Positions 1 to 11,900 of a DNA stretch of 64,000 nt are shown piece after piece. The notes beneath the pieces were generated by a model. The model was given only the letters and a program-made list of their open reading frames with translations, was not told where the DNA came from and did no database searches. The number at the start of each line of letters is the position of its first letter. Position 1 is the first letter of the stretch. Position numbers and translations under genes: made by a program. Where the stretch lies: NCBI RefSeq assembly GCF_001625195.1, contig NC_054390.1, positions 6,669,222 through 6,733,221 on the forward strand, in the 5' to 3' direction. This stretch comes from Drechmeria coniospora (taxonomy: Eukaryota > Ascomycota > Sordariomycetes > Hypocreales > Ophiocordycipitaceae).

Positions 1-2447
1 CTCGGCCTGGCGCTGGCCAACCCGCCGCAGCCTCAGAAGACCGATCTGGCCGGTGCGAGCCGTGCACCCATCGATCCGGCCGGTAATCATCCCTCCCTCT
101 CCTCGGCGGCGGTGGAGAGAAGGGCAAAGACTAACACGAGCGCACGCCAGCTGCCGGATTCTACCGTTGGCTTGTCATCGTACGACACATGTTGCCTGGT
201 TATCGCCTCGTCTCCGCCAACGTCCCTCATAGCTTTGGCGGCAACATACAAGTGACAGAGGATACTTTTGCCTGGTTCCGGCAACAAGGCATCGGACACG
301 TGATATTCTCCGATGCGGATGGGATTGCGGAACACACCCTGGCGGCTTTCCGGAACCATAACATGGAAGTGACAATCGTCCCTCGCTTTGGGGACGACAT
401 GGAACAAAACTGGATCTCGCTCTTCGCCGTGTGGCTTGCCTTGCGACGATTCCACGACGGCACCGCCGTCTTGTCTGACAGTGACGCGGCCTTCGGCTGG
501 GGCGGTGTCGTAATTTCGGCATTGCAGATGCTATGCCTCAATGAAATGGGACTGCTGCACAAATTCACCAAGGATGACTATTCGCGGAATGGCATCAACA
601 GAGTGTTCATGGTTCAGTTTGCAAACACTTTTTTGAAACACCCCGCGGCGGCCAAGGAGAAAAACAAATACGCTTCGGGACAGCAACCGTCCTGTAGCCG
701 TCAATCAGCCGGTCCTGCAAGGGCCGTCCCCAATGTTGATGAGAATAACGAGGCAGGTCCGAGTGCACCGTCAAGGCACGATTCGTGTGAGTCGTTCGAT
801 TTGCACAATTTAACCGTCGCCATGCTGCAAGAAGCGGACGACATACGGAGAGTTTTGAATGCCACGATATCGGAGCGATTGACATGGGAAGATATTTTTA
901 CCCGCTCTTGCCCCGACATGGCCAATGTGCCCCCAAAGGCGGTTGTTGCACCGATTCCCTTTGCTCAGGAGAGAGCTCTCGCCACCTCTCCACCTGCTGC
1001 TGCCGTGGCTACCCCTCGTTGGCGGCCTCGTCCGCGGCCTATTACGAATCTCGAACCACAGCAGCTGGAGAATGCCCTGCCCCGGCAGTCAGGGTATAGC
1101 GGGCGCCAGCAAACAGACGTTCTGGAGGATCCGGACGACGAGCCGGATACCGTAGCCACATCCTGTGTCCCTGCCGCATGTTTTGATTTCTTGGCCTTGT
1201 TCTTTGGAAGGAAGCCGGGCTCCACCAGACGATCCGAATCGTCGTACGCGCACAACGATGGCAACAACCCTAACAAGACGGCAGAAACGGAGATACGACA
1301 ACTATGCGAAACGGCCATAGATTTGGCGGCAAAGAAAAATCATACGTGGTGCGAGAGCCTAGACGAGGTCGAGGTAGGCTTCGAGATGTCTCCCGAATTT
1401 CTCGCCGGTACCTGGGATTGCTTAGGTATTGCCTTAAACCAAACGTATGGTATGTTTAAGCAGCAAATTGCAGTGAAACCCAATGCTGGCTCCGAAGCTT
1501 GGTCCGCTCTCGACATACAAGCTTGGCTCGGCAAGGGCACGACTAGCGTTAGTCTTAACAAAATTCGCATGGTCGATCTAACAGTTAGGGAGTGCGGCTT
1601 TCCATATCCATTTGCACCCCATGATGATAAGTTTAAAATCAAAGGTTATAAAAAACCCTAGATACTCTATAATTAATCAGTATGCAGAAGCTAAGAAACA
1701 ATTGGCCTGTAGCTTTCAAGATACGCGGCCGATGCGCCGGTACAAAGGTTAGGGCTACCCTCGACTATCATAGCGGATCTGCCGTACAGGAACATCATCA
1801 TTCGTTAGGAAGAGTCTATTGGGATGCTTATCATACAGAGACATTTGCATCCGTCCCTATAGCTTCTCGAGACTGGAAATTTCATCCGATATGCCAAACC
1901 ATCCGCGAGTTGTGGTACGAATTCCAACTCGAATTCCAACTGGTAGGTAGCTATGGGGGTTTGCGGGACCAGGGCATATTCGACACTATACGATTCGACC
2001 TTGGCACGGAGAAATCAGTCTTTGTGGCCCAAGCACCATTGGAGGGAAGCCTTGTATCCGGCACCGTTAATCTCATTGACCTTTTCGGTACAATGGAGGT
2101 TCATCTAAACGATATTAAAAGCATCAACTTGATCGACATTCCCGCACACGACGAAGGTGATGGCAACGATAGGTGGCATTTTCAAGGTATGGTTTTCTGC
2201 TTGCAAACTGTCAGTTATTTCTGGCTATTTCGTCATAACTAATGTACTACTGCCTTTTGTACTAGGCATTAAATTTACTGCCATTTGTACCAACGATTAC
2301 CGAAAGCTTGAGTTGACAAAATTCGCTACTGTAAAGGAACAGTTGCGGTATTCTTCTGACAGAAAGTATGTCTGGTCTCGCAAACTCTTTGCCGGGGACT
2401 GGAAAACCGTACCATTAGAGAAGACTCTAGTAGGGACGGTAAGTTAG
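1..2447 (+). CDS. Enterotoxin-family-like secreted protein, 5' partial
   Basis: The gene enters the window already in frame; the first visible residues (LGLALA then NPP) look like the end of a signal peptide. I read four exons: <1-82, 151-1630, 1681-2186 and 2266-2447. The introns have GT/AG ends; the first and last have good branch sites (CTAAC at 131, CTAAT near 2239), the second (50 nt) is weaker. The C-terminal part (from about 1700) has the conserved blocks ELWYEFQLEFQ, DTIRFDLGTEK and HFQGIKFTAIC, which I associate with the beta-rich C-terminal region of fungal proteins annotated as heat-labile enterotoxin A chain. No ADP-ribosyltransferase domain is visible in the part present. The N-terminal half (TEDTFAWFRQQGI...ISALQML) weakly resembles a dual-specificity phosphatase fold whose Cys-x5-Arg loop is lost. 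A decayed copy lies downstream. The family name comes from memory of conserved blocks; function is unknown. Confidence 0.55.
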
Positions 2448-3197
2448 CTGGACGAACAGGAAAGACGGCCCTTGTCGGGAATGAGTAGCCAACTCGGGAA
2501 TATGGTAGTTGACTGAGCTACTCGAATACCCAACGAACATGCACGCGGGGTTACCGAGTACTGGAGGCCGTGATTCTGCACTGGTGCGTAACGACGAAAC
2601 CACGCAGGACCTAGTATTCTTAAGAAGCTGGCCTGCAGCGTGCAAGTACGTTTATCGTTCGTCGCGCATGTCGCGAACCGTTCTTGCCACGGTCCTCGGC
2701 ATCTACCCCTCGGCCGTGAGCTATGCAATCTGAGGAATAGAGGAGCAAGTATAGTCTGCTTCCGCAACGACGCAGCAACCAACCTTGTACGATGCTGCAA
2801 TCCATCTATTGATCGTCCATACCTGGAAATTGGTCCTCGCCACCCCACGGCTATGCTGCTTGCTATAGCACACCCAAGCTCCGTGTCCGTCCTTGCTTAC
2901 TGCTTGCGCCAGCATCTGCTTCAATCTCTCGAGCGAATGGGGCCACGTCGATATGCGCAAATATGACCGGCTCGACTATGCGATTCCTTCCCTATTGCGG
3001 ACATGCACCGTACTTGCAGCACGAGAAAGCTTACAGCCGTCACCCGGCACGCTCGCGATTCTTTCAGGTTACTGCGTCGTACTGCATGTATTCTTGCGTC
3101 GACCGCCAGCTCGCCTCGCAGAGGTGCCCATCGTGACGCTCGCTGCACCTACCCTGCCCTCTCGCCTTGCCCCCTGGGGCGGTTCCCACCCGGCAAT
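2448..3197. other. Spacer between enterotoxin-like gene and its decayed copy
   Basis: No supported gene. Bases about 2637-2720 align imperfectly with about 4453-4540, the tail of the decayed second copy, so this is part of the duplicated unit rather than independent sequence. Neither strand gives a convincing protein. Confidence 0.5.
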
Positions 3198-4390
3198 ATG
3201 CTCGCCATGTGCCCCTGGAAGCTACTGCTGCCATGTCTCCTCGGCATGACGCTGGTCCATCCACCGCCTCGGGAGAGCGATTTGCCTGGCACGAGTAGGG
3301 AGATGGTCGATCTACGTGCTAATCAGTCCTTCCTCCGCACCGTCGTCGTCGAAAGTGCAACGGCCAAGGCACCGCGGATGGCTGCTGGTTTTTATCATTG
3401 AGTCATCGTCGTCATCGACTTGACGCCTGGTCACGGACCATCCGTCGCCAAAGCTCCGAACGGCAAAGGCGATCACCATCAGACCGAGGACACGATCAAA
3501 GCTTGGAAGCAACAAGGCACCAAACGGCTAGTGGACCCTAATCCTCCCAGGAACGCCGAAAACATTCGGGTGGCTCTCGAGCAGAACGGCATCATGTACA
3601 CAAATGCGCCCATGTGGAACCTCGATGAGCTCAACTGGCACCCGTTGCACACGGTCTCGGACAAGCATCAAGGTTTCCCCAGCAGCACCGTGGTTTGAGC
3701 AAGGCCCGGGACGTACAAACGAGCGGGCACGATAATTTCGGCAATGCAGATGCTAGCCTTGTATAATCTGGCGCGGCTGCCGCCATTCACCGTCATCGAG
3801 CGTACGCAAAACAAGTCGGCAGATCGGAGGCGGCATCATTTCTGCGCCGGTTTTGGCTCTTGGTTACGTCGCGCAACTCCCGACGTCCTGCCGGAGAGAT
3901 ACGAATGCGGAGCGTGAGAATGCGGAAAGTGACAGCGGTGAGAATCGAAGCTCGGACGCGAGTGAACAAGTGTGTCCAGCGCAAGCAGCATGAGAAGTCA
4001 TGGTATCCATGTTGTCGGCGACATCGACGACTGAGCAACTTTTTTTGGACCCTCCTGCTTTGATCCGCCGCCGACAAGCGGACAGAAAGGCCGGCATGTG
4101 CAAGCAAGAAACTGCTCGGAAACCCGCTGCTGGCTCCAAAGTCTGGACAACTCTCGGCATGCAGGCTTGGCTCGGTCCAGGCATGGCCGGCATCATCAAC
4201 AAAATCCTTCAGGTCAATCTAACCATCTAACCGTTACGGAGTGCGGCTTTTCATTTGGACCCCGTGACGCCGCGTTCAGGATGTAGCCATGAAAACTATA
4301 GCCGCTTCATAACCGGCATGTGCAAGCCAACTATCGGCTTGCGGCGTTGAAGATGCACACGCGATGCGCTGATACCGGGGTCGGGTGCTC
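3198..4390 (+). pseudogene. Decayed tandem copy of the enterotoxin-like gene
   Basis: ATG at 3198 opens a clear signal peptide (MLAMCPWKLLLPCLLGMTL). The frame then reaches AAGFYH followed by TGA at 3399-3401, where the upstream copy has a Trp codon in the matching AAGFYRW block. The same frame continues after the stop to 3698 with TEDTIKAWKQQGT, matching TEDTFAWFRQQGI. Further fragments in shifted frames match the upstream gene: ISAMQML near 3740, LGMQAWLGPGM near 4155, TVTECGF near 4232 and RCADTGVG near 4360. Most of the C-terminal domain is missing. Stop, frameshifts and deletion together make this a pseudogene. Confidence 0.7.
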
Positions 4391-6713
4391 CCGGATGCAG
4401 TGACTCGCTTGATTATGTTCATGCAATCACAAAGTCACTTTGGCCGCCCGCAGTATGCGCAGAGCAGACGTATCTCTCGTGCCGCAAAGTCGCAAACCTT
4501 TCTCGCCCGGGCCCAAGGAATCTACCCTTGGCCATGAGGCCTTCCGTACATTGTGCTTCACAAGCTGCACAACTCATGTTGCGGCTCAGCATCGATGAGT
4601 ACCCTCCGCCGTGACTATGTTCACGGCAAAATCGATCGGTCGTCTTCAAATCTGCATGAAAGCACCCGCTTACAATCAACTCTAGTACTTCTAGATGGCC
4701 AAAGCATACCCGTGCCACGAAGGCCTTTCTATCGGTTTCCACTCGTACTCTCCATACCAGTCGATTCCCGCCACAACTGCGGGGAGGGGCGCTGGCAGAT
4801 TCTATCCGATGCAGATTTACATTTGCTTTGCTCGCAACGAAGGGCACACCTTGTCCCTCTACTCTTGGTAGGCGCGAGTGTATCGGACAAACGACAGCGA
4901 GGCACAATAATCATGGCCGGGCTGGGTAGGGAGCCGTCGCGTTTGCGTAGCGATATAATGAATCGTCCTCTGTGCTGGCACGCAAAGGCCTCGCGCCAGC
5001 GACGTGGGAAATTTCTTGACAAAGCATGGCATGCGCATGCGTTCCTACGGTGCGATATTGTGCGGGGAGGGACGGTGGACGGTGGGAAATCTGCTACGTA
5101 ATCCGGACGACCTTCTTACATGTGCAAGCCCCAGAGCGAGACAAAGTACGGGTGGGTGAGGGATCGATTCGACGGCATGCCATCGTCTTTTCGTCCCCTC
5201 GTGGCTTAGCTGGCAGATATCTTGACGGAAGATGACACGACGCCACCGAAAGTGTCATTCCCCCTTCACCGGGGCATCGTTGCTCGACAACCTTGTCAGA
5301 CTCGACGCCGTTGCCTCCGCCCCTGCACAACCCCGTCTTGAACCCCAAGATGGAGGGAGTAAGACCGATCGGAAGCCGAGACAATATCCGGGACAGTACT
5401 TTATCTGCATCTATCCGTCACATCGTCACCGAATACGTGCCCTTCCAAACTGCCGCCGATCGCCTCGCATGGATTTTGTGCTTGTTCAGAGATGGCCTGG
5501 AAGCAACTGTCCATGCGAAATATGCATAGTAGCAGTCAAAGACTTTGTGGCCGCGTTGTGCGACTGCCTGCCAACTTACATCTTGCATCACCCTGTCATA
5601 TTTCTCATGCGGTCAAGTTCACCGATGCTGACGCAAAAGGCGACAAACACTTGACCATTCCCAACCTCTCGCACAAGTACGGACAACTACTCTCGAGCAG
5701 ATTGATCGCACAATCATGCCACCTTCTTGACTGCCAGCGTTTGGATTGTCACGTCGCTGTTATTCGCTTGTCCCTGTAATTGATGTCAATACCTCTAACC
5801 AGATCACAGCCAACTGACCCTTCGGCTTACGGCTGCGAGAGGCCAAGTTCGCATTTGGCGCGTTGCGTATGCACATGACAACTTTGCAGGGTATGAGCAC
5901 CTACCATGAGCTGCCAAGAAATCATGCAGCAGCGTAAACCGTCTAGGAATACCCGAAATTCTTACTGTTTCACAGATGATGATGCAGGTTCCCCGAGGGT
6001 TAAAACGCATTGGGTCCATACTGAGCATGGGGGATGGGTGCCGGTGCGGCCTTCAGCCCCTTCCGCAGCCGGAGTCGGCGCTCTGGTTCCACGCGCTTCC
6101 CACATCACGGAAAGCCGAGTGATGACCCAAAATCCTTCGTCCATGCCGAAATTTCGGCAGCTTAGGACCAATGGTACGTCGGGCCTTGCGAGTCAAATCC
6201 ATGACATGGCCACCTTGGTGAATGCGAGAGTGACAGGGGCTACTCATTGAAGGGGGGCACGGGAGTGGGCATGTTCATTCGTACATGGGAGCACACACAA
6301 GTCTCTTCCCACGTCATCTTTCCTACATTTCGGCAACGGGGAAACGGAGTTAGTCGGACTTGGGAGTATCACAGAACGTGCTCCGCTGAGAACCATGAGC
6401 ATCGAAACGTGCATGCGCCGCTTTCGCAAATGATCAGCGGCTGGCGGACAACACGCACCCCTTTCTTTGCGACAGTTCGCCGGTAGGCCTGCTGTCGTCG
6501 GCATTGTTCGGTGCTCTCGAGTGTGAACGGCAATGGAAGCCATGCCATATAGCACTCACATCACTCTGGGCAATACTCGACCTGAATCACAACTGCGCGC
6601 AGCGATAGTCAACTCACCATTTAACCTTTGCTACCCCGACGGCGTCCGGGAAATTGGGAACCGAGTCGAGTACAGTATCATTCAGCTACTCTGTTAGAAA
6701 CCTGATATCTAAT
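4391..6713. other. Gene-free stretch before the RiPP cluster
   Basis: Only short, overlapping open frames on both strands, none with recognisable domains or consistent splice structure. The first ~150 bases are the flank shared with the region after the upstream gene. The last part is the presumed promoter of the FAD oxidase at 6714. Confidence 0.5.
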
Positions 6714-8523
6714 ATGCGACCGCTCTGGCCTATCGCATGGCTAGTCTTCTCCGCTGGGGTTTGCAACGCTACCAAAGGCAGCAACAGCAACAGCAAAAGC
6801 AGCGCTGCGCTCCGGTCATGCGCGATTCGGGCCCTCGGCTCAACCGCCCATCTCCGTGTTGTTGACCCCTCCTGCAACACGTATACGGATGCAAGAATGG
6901 GCGAGCAGGTCCAGTGAGCCTCGTCCCGCCCGGTCCGCTATGGAGACTTCTCTGGAGTAACAGTGGCATCAAAATAGATTCAAGCACTTCCCGGCCCTTG
7001 TTGCTTTTGCTGAAAAGGCCTCCGAGATCCCACTACTCGTCCGGTGTGCCAGAGATACAGCGCACAAGGCCGTGCCCCGTAGTGGTGGACATCAGTACGC
7101 TCGCCGCATCCATCCGAATTGGTCCCGTCCGAGACGCTCATTATCGCAGTTTCGAAAGCTGGTCGGCCTTGAATGACACTCTCGTCATTGACCTTAGCCA
7201 CATCGACCATGTCCATGTCTCTTCCGACCGTAGCATGGCGACGGTAGGAGGGGGGATCCGACTGGGCGCCCTGTATACGGCGCTCGGTGCGCACAATAGG
7301 ACCTTCAACGGGGGGATATGCCCAACGGTCGGTCTGTCTGGCTTCCTCAGCTCCGGTGGGTTCACCAACCAGATGCGTTCCGCGGCTGGTTTGGGCGTGG
7401 ATCATGTCGTCTCTGCTACCGTCGTCACCGCCACCGGCCACACTGTGACGGCGTCCAAGGAATCTCACCCAGATCTGTTCTATGCCCTCCGCGGCGGCGG
7501 TGGTGGCACCTACGGCATCGTCGTCGAGTGGACTCTGCGCCTCGTAACCTACCCCTTATCGGCCATGGTATTCATGAACTGGACGGATCCGTCGACTCAT
7601 GAGGACGTGTCTCGGCGCTACCTCGAGTGGTCGCCTAGTGCTCCAGCCGACTTTACTTCTAACCTGAACATATACCCCACCACCATCCAGCTCATGGGCT
7701 GGTATCTCGGCAGGTCAAAGCAGGAGCTTGAAGATTTGATGGCGACCTCTGGACTGCTCGACATGGGCCATCCAAATATCACCATCGGCGGCGACTGCAG
7801 TACGGATAATTCCCGACTCCACGGCTATTTCGTCACCGACTGTGTACCTGACGAAGAGCTGCGGAACTTTCGGCCGATTCTCAACACGATCCAGCAGTCA
7901 TTTGTTCAATGGGAAAACTATCCACGCTTTTCATACAACCAGACGGCAAAGAATCCGAGTCTGCCAATTGCGCCGCCTTGGAAACGATATCGTCGACAAG
8001 CCAAATCCTTCTTCATTTTGAAAGACAAGCCGCTCAAGCCTTCGCTGTTGCGAAAAGTCATCTCGCACATAGGCAAGCTGACACCGGAATCTCGTGGCTG
8101 GGCAGAGTGGCAGGCTTGGAACCTATCATCGGCGCACACGGATTCAGCCTTTGCGTGGAAGGAAAAGGCGCTCGCTCATCTTGAGTTTCAGTTGCACGGT
8201 TCAGCGGATCCCAAGATCCAAGCCACATACGACCAGTGGATGGCAGACCTGGAAGACCTTTTGCGACCTGCAGTCGGGTATGTGAATATAATATACCAAA
8301 AGCCATGCTGCCACTCTATCACTGACAACCAGTTCAATGTGCCAGTCCTGCGTCGTACGCCGGGGAGATGGACTCGAGCATCTCAACGGAACCCTTGGCA
8401 TCCTACTATGGAGACAATGTCTGCAGGTTGATCGGCATTAAACGGCGATGGGATCCCGATGAGTTTTTCCAGAATCCTTTTTCCATTCCAGCTTCGGTAC
8501 CGCACACTATTGAATGTTCATGA
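6714..8523 (+). CDS. Secreted berberine-bridge-type FAD oxidase
   Basis: Model: 6714-6908, 6964-7094, 7150-8277, 8346-8523, giving about 543 residues. An N-terminal signal peptide (MRPLWPIAWLVFSAGVCNA) is followed by an FAD-binding type 4 domain. RSGGHHFESW is formed across the 7095-7149 intron and carries the His that binds FAD covalently in this family. GGICPTVGLSGF carries the Cys for a second bond, so bicovalent flavin is expected. DLFYALRGGGGGTYGIV is the second FAD motif, and NVCRLIGIKRRWDPDEFF with FQNPFSIP is the C-terminal BBE domain. The last intron (8278-8345) has CTGAC at 8322. The first intron (donor GTCCAG at 6909) is the weakest part of the model. Such enzymes carry out O2-dependent dehydrogenations or oxidative couplings of secreted or vesicular metabolites. 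It converges on the ABC exporter and sits at the left edge of the RiPP cluster. Substrate unknown. Confidence 0.85.
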
Positions 8524-8938
8524 TGGCAAAGGAGGCCGAACTAGCATGGAGGCATATGATGCCCTCAAAACTGGACGGACGCAGTAGAGATGGTACATTT
8601 TTCATACAAGCCAAGGGATATTCATATAGGAAAACTTAGCACCCTCGTATTGTACAAGCTCATATCAACGCCTCTGGAATGCTGGCGACTCGGCAAACAA
8701 ATGGCGGTTCACCGAAAGATCTCATGGAGGCCATGCCGCATAGGAATGCCTGGCTCTCCACGGAGCGATAAGCCCAAGCATGCAATTGCAAATTAATACG
8801 GGCCATGACAATAATGGGCTTATCGAGACTCAGAATTGGGATTTGCATCACGGTCAAAAGTCAAGGAACTGGCACCTGAGTAATTTCATCGTGGAGAAAA
8901 CTAATCGCATAGTAAGCTATAAGACATGCATCAAAGCG
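8524..8938. other. Convergent 3' spacer
   Basis: Space between the 3' ends of the oxidase (+) and the ABC exporter (-). It must hold both terminators. AT-richer than the flanking exons; no gene seen. Confidence 0.5.
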
Positions 8939-11900
8939 TCATGCTCCTTCACCTGCATGCCCAGCTTGGACGTGTGGAACCGTGGTGCCGTGCCACAAGT
9001 TGCGGAATTTGCCTCCTCTCCTGCGTAGCAAGTCGAGCGGGCTCCCCATTTCTATAATTTCCCCTTCGCTCATTACCAAGACCGTATCAAAGTCCGGAGC
9101 CCCCTCTAGTGTGTGCGCAACGCAGATGACGGTGTACATGGGGAACTCTTGCTGAATCACGCTCCACATCGAACTCACCGTTTCCATATCCAAGCCGGTA
9201 TTGAACTCGTCGAGGAGCAAAACACCCCGTCCCGACTTCTCCGGGAATTCAGTCCGTCTCTGGTGTAGTTGTCGGCGCACGACTGCTCTGGCAAGGCTGA
9301 AGAGCTGCTTCTCTCCGCGACTCAAGGCATCGTCATCCAGTCCGCCGTCCAGCCCGCCGCGGGAGTTGATCAAGTCCCAAAGGCCGACGGCGCGTAGGGC
9401 ATACTCGCACTCCTCATCCTGGGCAATCTGCGTTTCCTGTATGCGGTACGTGTTGACGTCAAGCTCAGCATCATTCCCGTGATACTCTAGGTTCTGGCGC
9501 ACGCTGCTTCGCCCTGGCAAGAAGAATGACATCTGCGGAATTGCAATGATGCGATGGCGCAGCGCTGAGCAAACTACTTTACCCAATTCGATGTTGTCTA
9601 TTACAACTCGGCCCAAGTTTGGCCTTAGGAACCCTTGAAGAAGCAGAAGAAGAGACGTTTTCCCACTGTGAGGACTGTTAGCAGAACTACACGTTCAGGG
9701 AGCCTTCCAGACCACAAGATATAGGTACCTGCCAGTTCTCCCACACACTAGAACACGCTCTCCGGGGGCGATGGAAACTGAGATGTCTCGTAGAGTACAT
9801 CTACGGCTCGTGCCGGCACTCGCTGCGGTCTTTCCAGGGAAGGGTACATCGGTCCTGATGCGGAACCGCTCAGCAGGCATTCCTGAGAGCAAGATAGTAT
9901 CAAGACTGACCTATAATCGGCATAGATGCCATGAAGGTTTACGTCACCAGCTGTTGGCCAATGATCCGGGGGGGCAGATGCATTTTCATCGGAATCCTCA
10001 AGCGAGATGTCGTCTTCGAATGTTCTCAAACGGTCGAGAGCAACTGTCGCCGTCTGCAGCTCTGCGTAACATCGAATAAAATTACCCATAATCTCACCCA
10101 AAGACATGAGACTAACGAGTCCAACACCCGTGAGTCCCGCACTTGCGCGAAGCTGGGTGGCGAGGGCAACGAACAGCACGGCAAGCGCAGCGACGCACAG
10201 ATTTAGCTTCATGTTCAGCCACTGCTGTAGCATCGGAAGTAAATAGGAGGACCTCTGAGACTCATCGAGCAGTTTCGTGTTCATCGAAAGGCTCGGCAAA
10301 ACCCATCCGAAGGCGCGTATTGTCAAAAGTCCATCTACAGTCTCCGTAAAGTGTTTGCTGTAGAGAAAATAACTTAGAAACAAGGTGCAAGGCAGCATAG
10401 GCTCATCAGACTTACTACAAGGGCTCTCTGGCTTCAAGCATTAGCTTGCGTAATTGAGTGGAGGTCCTTAGGTAGAACTTCTGAACGAAATAGAGTACCG
10501 CTAATATAATGGGATATCCGATGAGCACGAAGGGTGCGGCAACGGGGATGAGCGCAGCTTGCCCTATGGCAGTCAGGCCTGTGAGAGCGGTGTTGCCGAG
10601 TGAGCCACTGAGATCATTGTCGATCATAGACATGTCTTGTGAGAAGTAGCCTGTTGCAACAGCAGCATCCACAGTCGTGTAGTATTCCAGTGGCGACCGC
10701 ATCAAGACACAGAGCGATCGCAGGTGCAATTTCCAGCTCGCTCTTGGGCCCATCACGTTACCGTTGAAGCTAACAAAGCCAGCAAGCAAGGTCAGGCAAG
10801 TAAACTGTAAAAGAAAGTACACTCCTAAGTAAAATGATGTCTTGTCTGGGCCATATCTGGAGTTTTGCCAAAACTCAACCCAAACGGAGGAGAAATTGTA
10901 TAGGAAGGCAAATCCCAGTCCCGTGGCGAAGAATGGAAGCAGCATCGTAAATCCAGTCGCTTGGAAATAAAATCTGTAGTTGGACATATCGCTCACAGAA
11001 CGACGTGCATCTGCAGCAGCGTTTTGATTTTGCTGATCTTGGTCAATCTTTTGTGTTGGGCTGCCAGGCGGCATTGCTTTCTCCTCGATATCCGCTTGAA
11101 CCAATGGTTCGTCATCGTTGGTGACAAGGCTGCTCTGGTGGTGGCTATTGGATAGTTTTAGGTCGGAAAAGGAGCCTTGACAAAGAATTGCCCCTTCACC
11201 GAGAATGATAATCCAGTCGGCAAATTCCAGATGACGGTTGGACAGCGTGGCCAGAACAACAGTCGTCTGAATCCTGCGAAGCACTCCCTCGGGGCCAAAC
11301 ACATCATTGAAGATCAGGCTTTCGGTGCAAGAATCCATGCCACTCATGACATCGTCCAGGATAGCGACATCGGGACGGGCGTATATCGCTCGAGCCAAGC
11401 AGATCCTCTTCCGTTGCCCGCCGCTGAGAGCAACACCTTTGCTTCCCACCACGGTATCGTCTCCCTTGGGCATTTCTGCAAGGTCTTTCGACAAGTGGCA
11501 TGATCGGACAACTTCTTCATACCAAGGCGGATCGTGCCTCCCGGAGCCAATAATATTTTCCCGGATGGTGGCGTTTAGGAGAAATGGATCTTGGTCACAG
11601 TATGCCAGCTGTCGACCGTGGTCGTTCCAGAGCACAGTACCCTCGGCGAAAGGTAGTTCTTGTAGCATTGCTTTGCACAATGTCGACTTCCCAGTTGCCA
11701 TTCTTCCAGTAATTATGGTGAAACTTGATGTTCTTATGGATAGCGATATTTCTTTTAGTACGTAAACATCCCGTTCCCAACCAAAGTTCCCATTGTTCAC
11801 GGCAATCTTGATGGCACCATCACCTGTCGGGTAGGATGGAACGACGTGGTTTTGACTTGCTTCCACCAGACCGGCTGGGGCCTCTTTGTCATGAGGTTTC

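Noticed and set aside
7095..7149. Apparent loss of the flavin-binding His in the FAD oxidase when the frame is read straight through
   Set aside because: A GT...CAG intron here joins RSGGH to the FESWS block, restoring the usual motif; the read-through residues are intronic.
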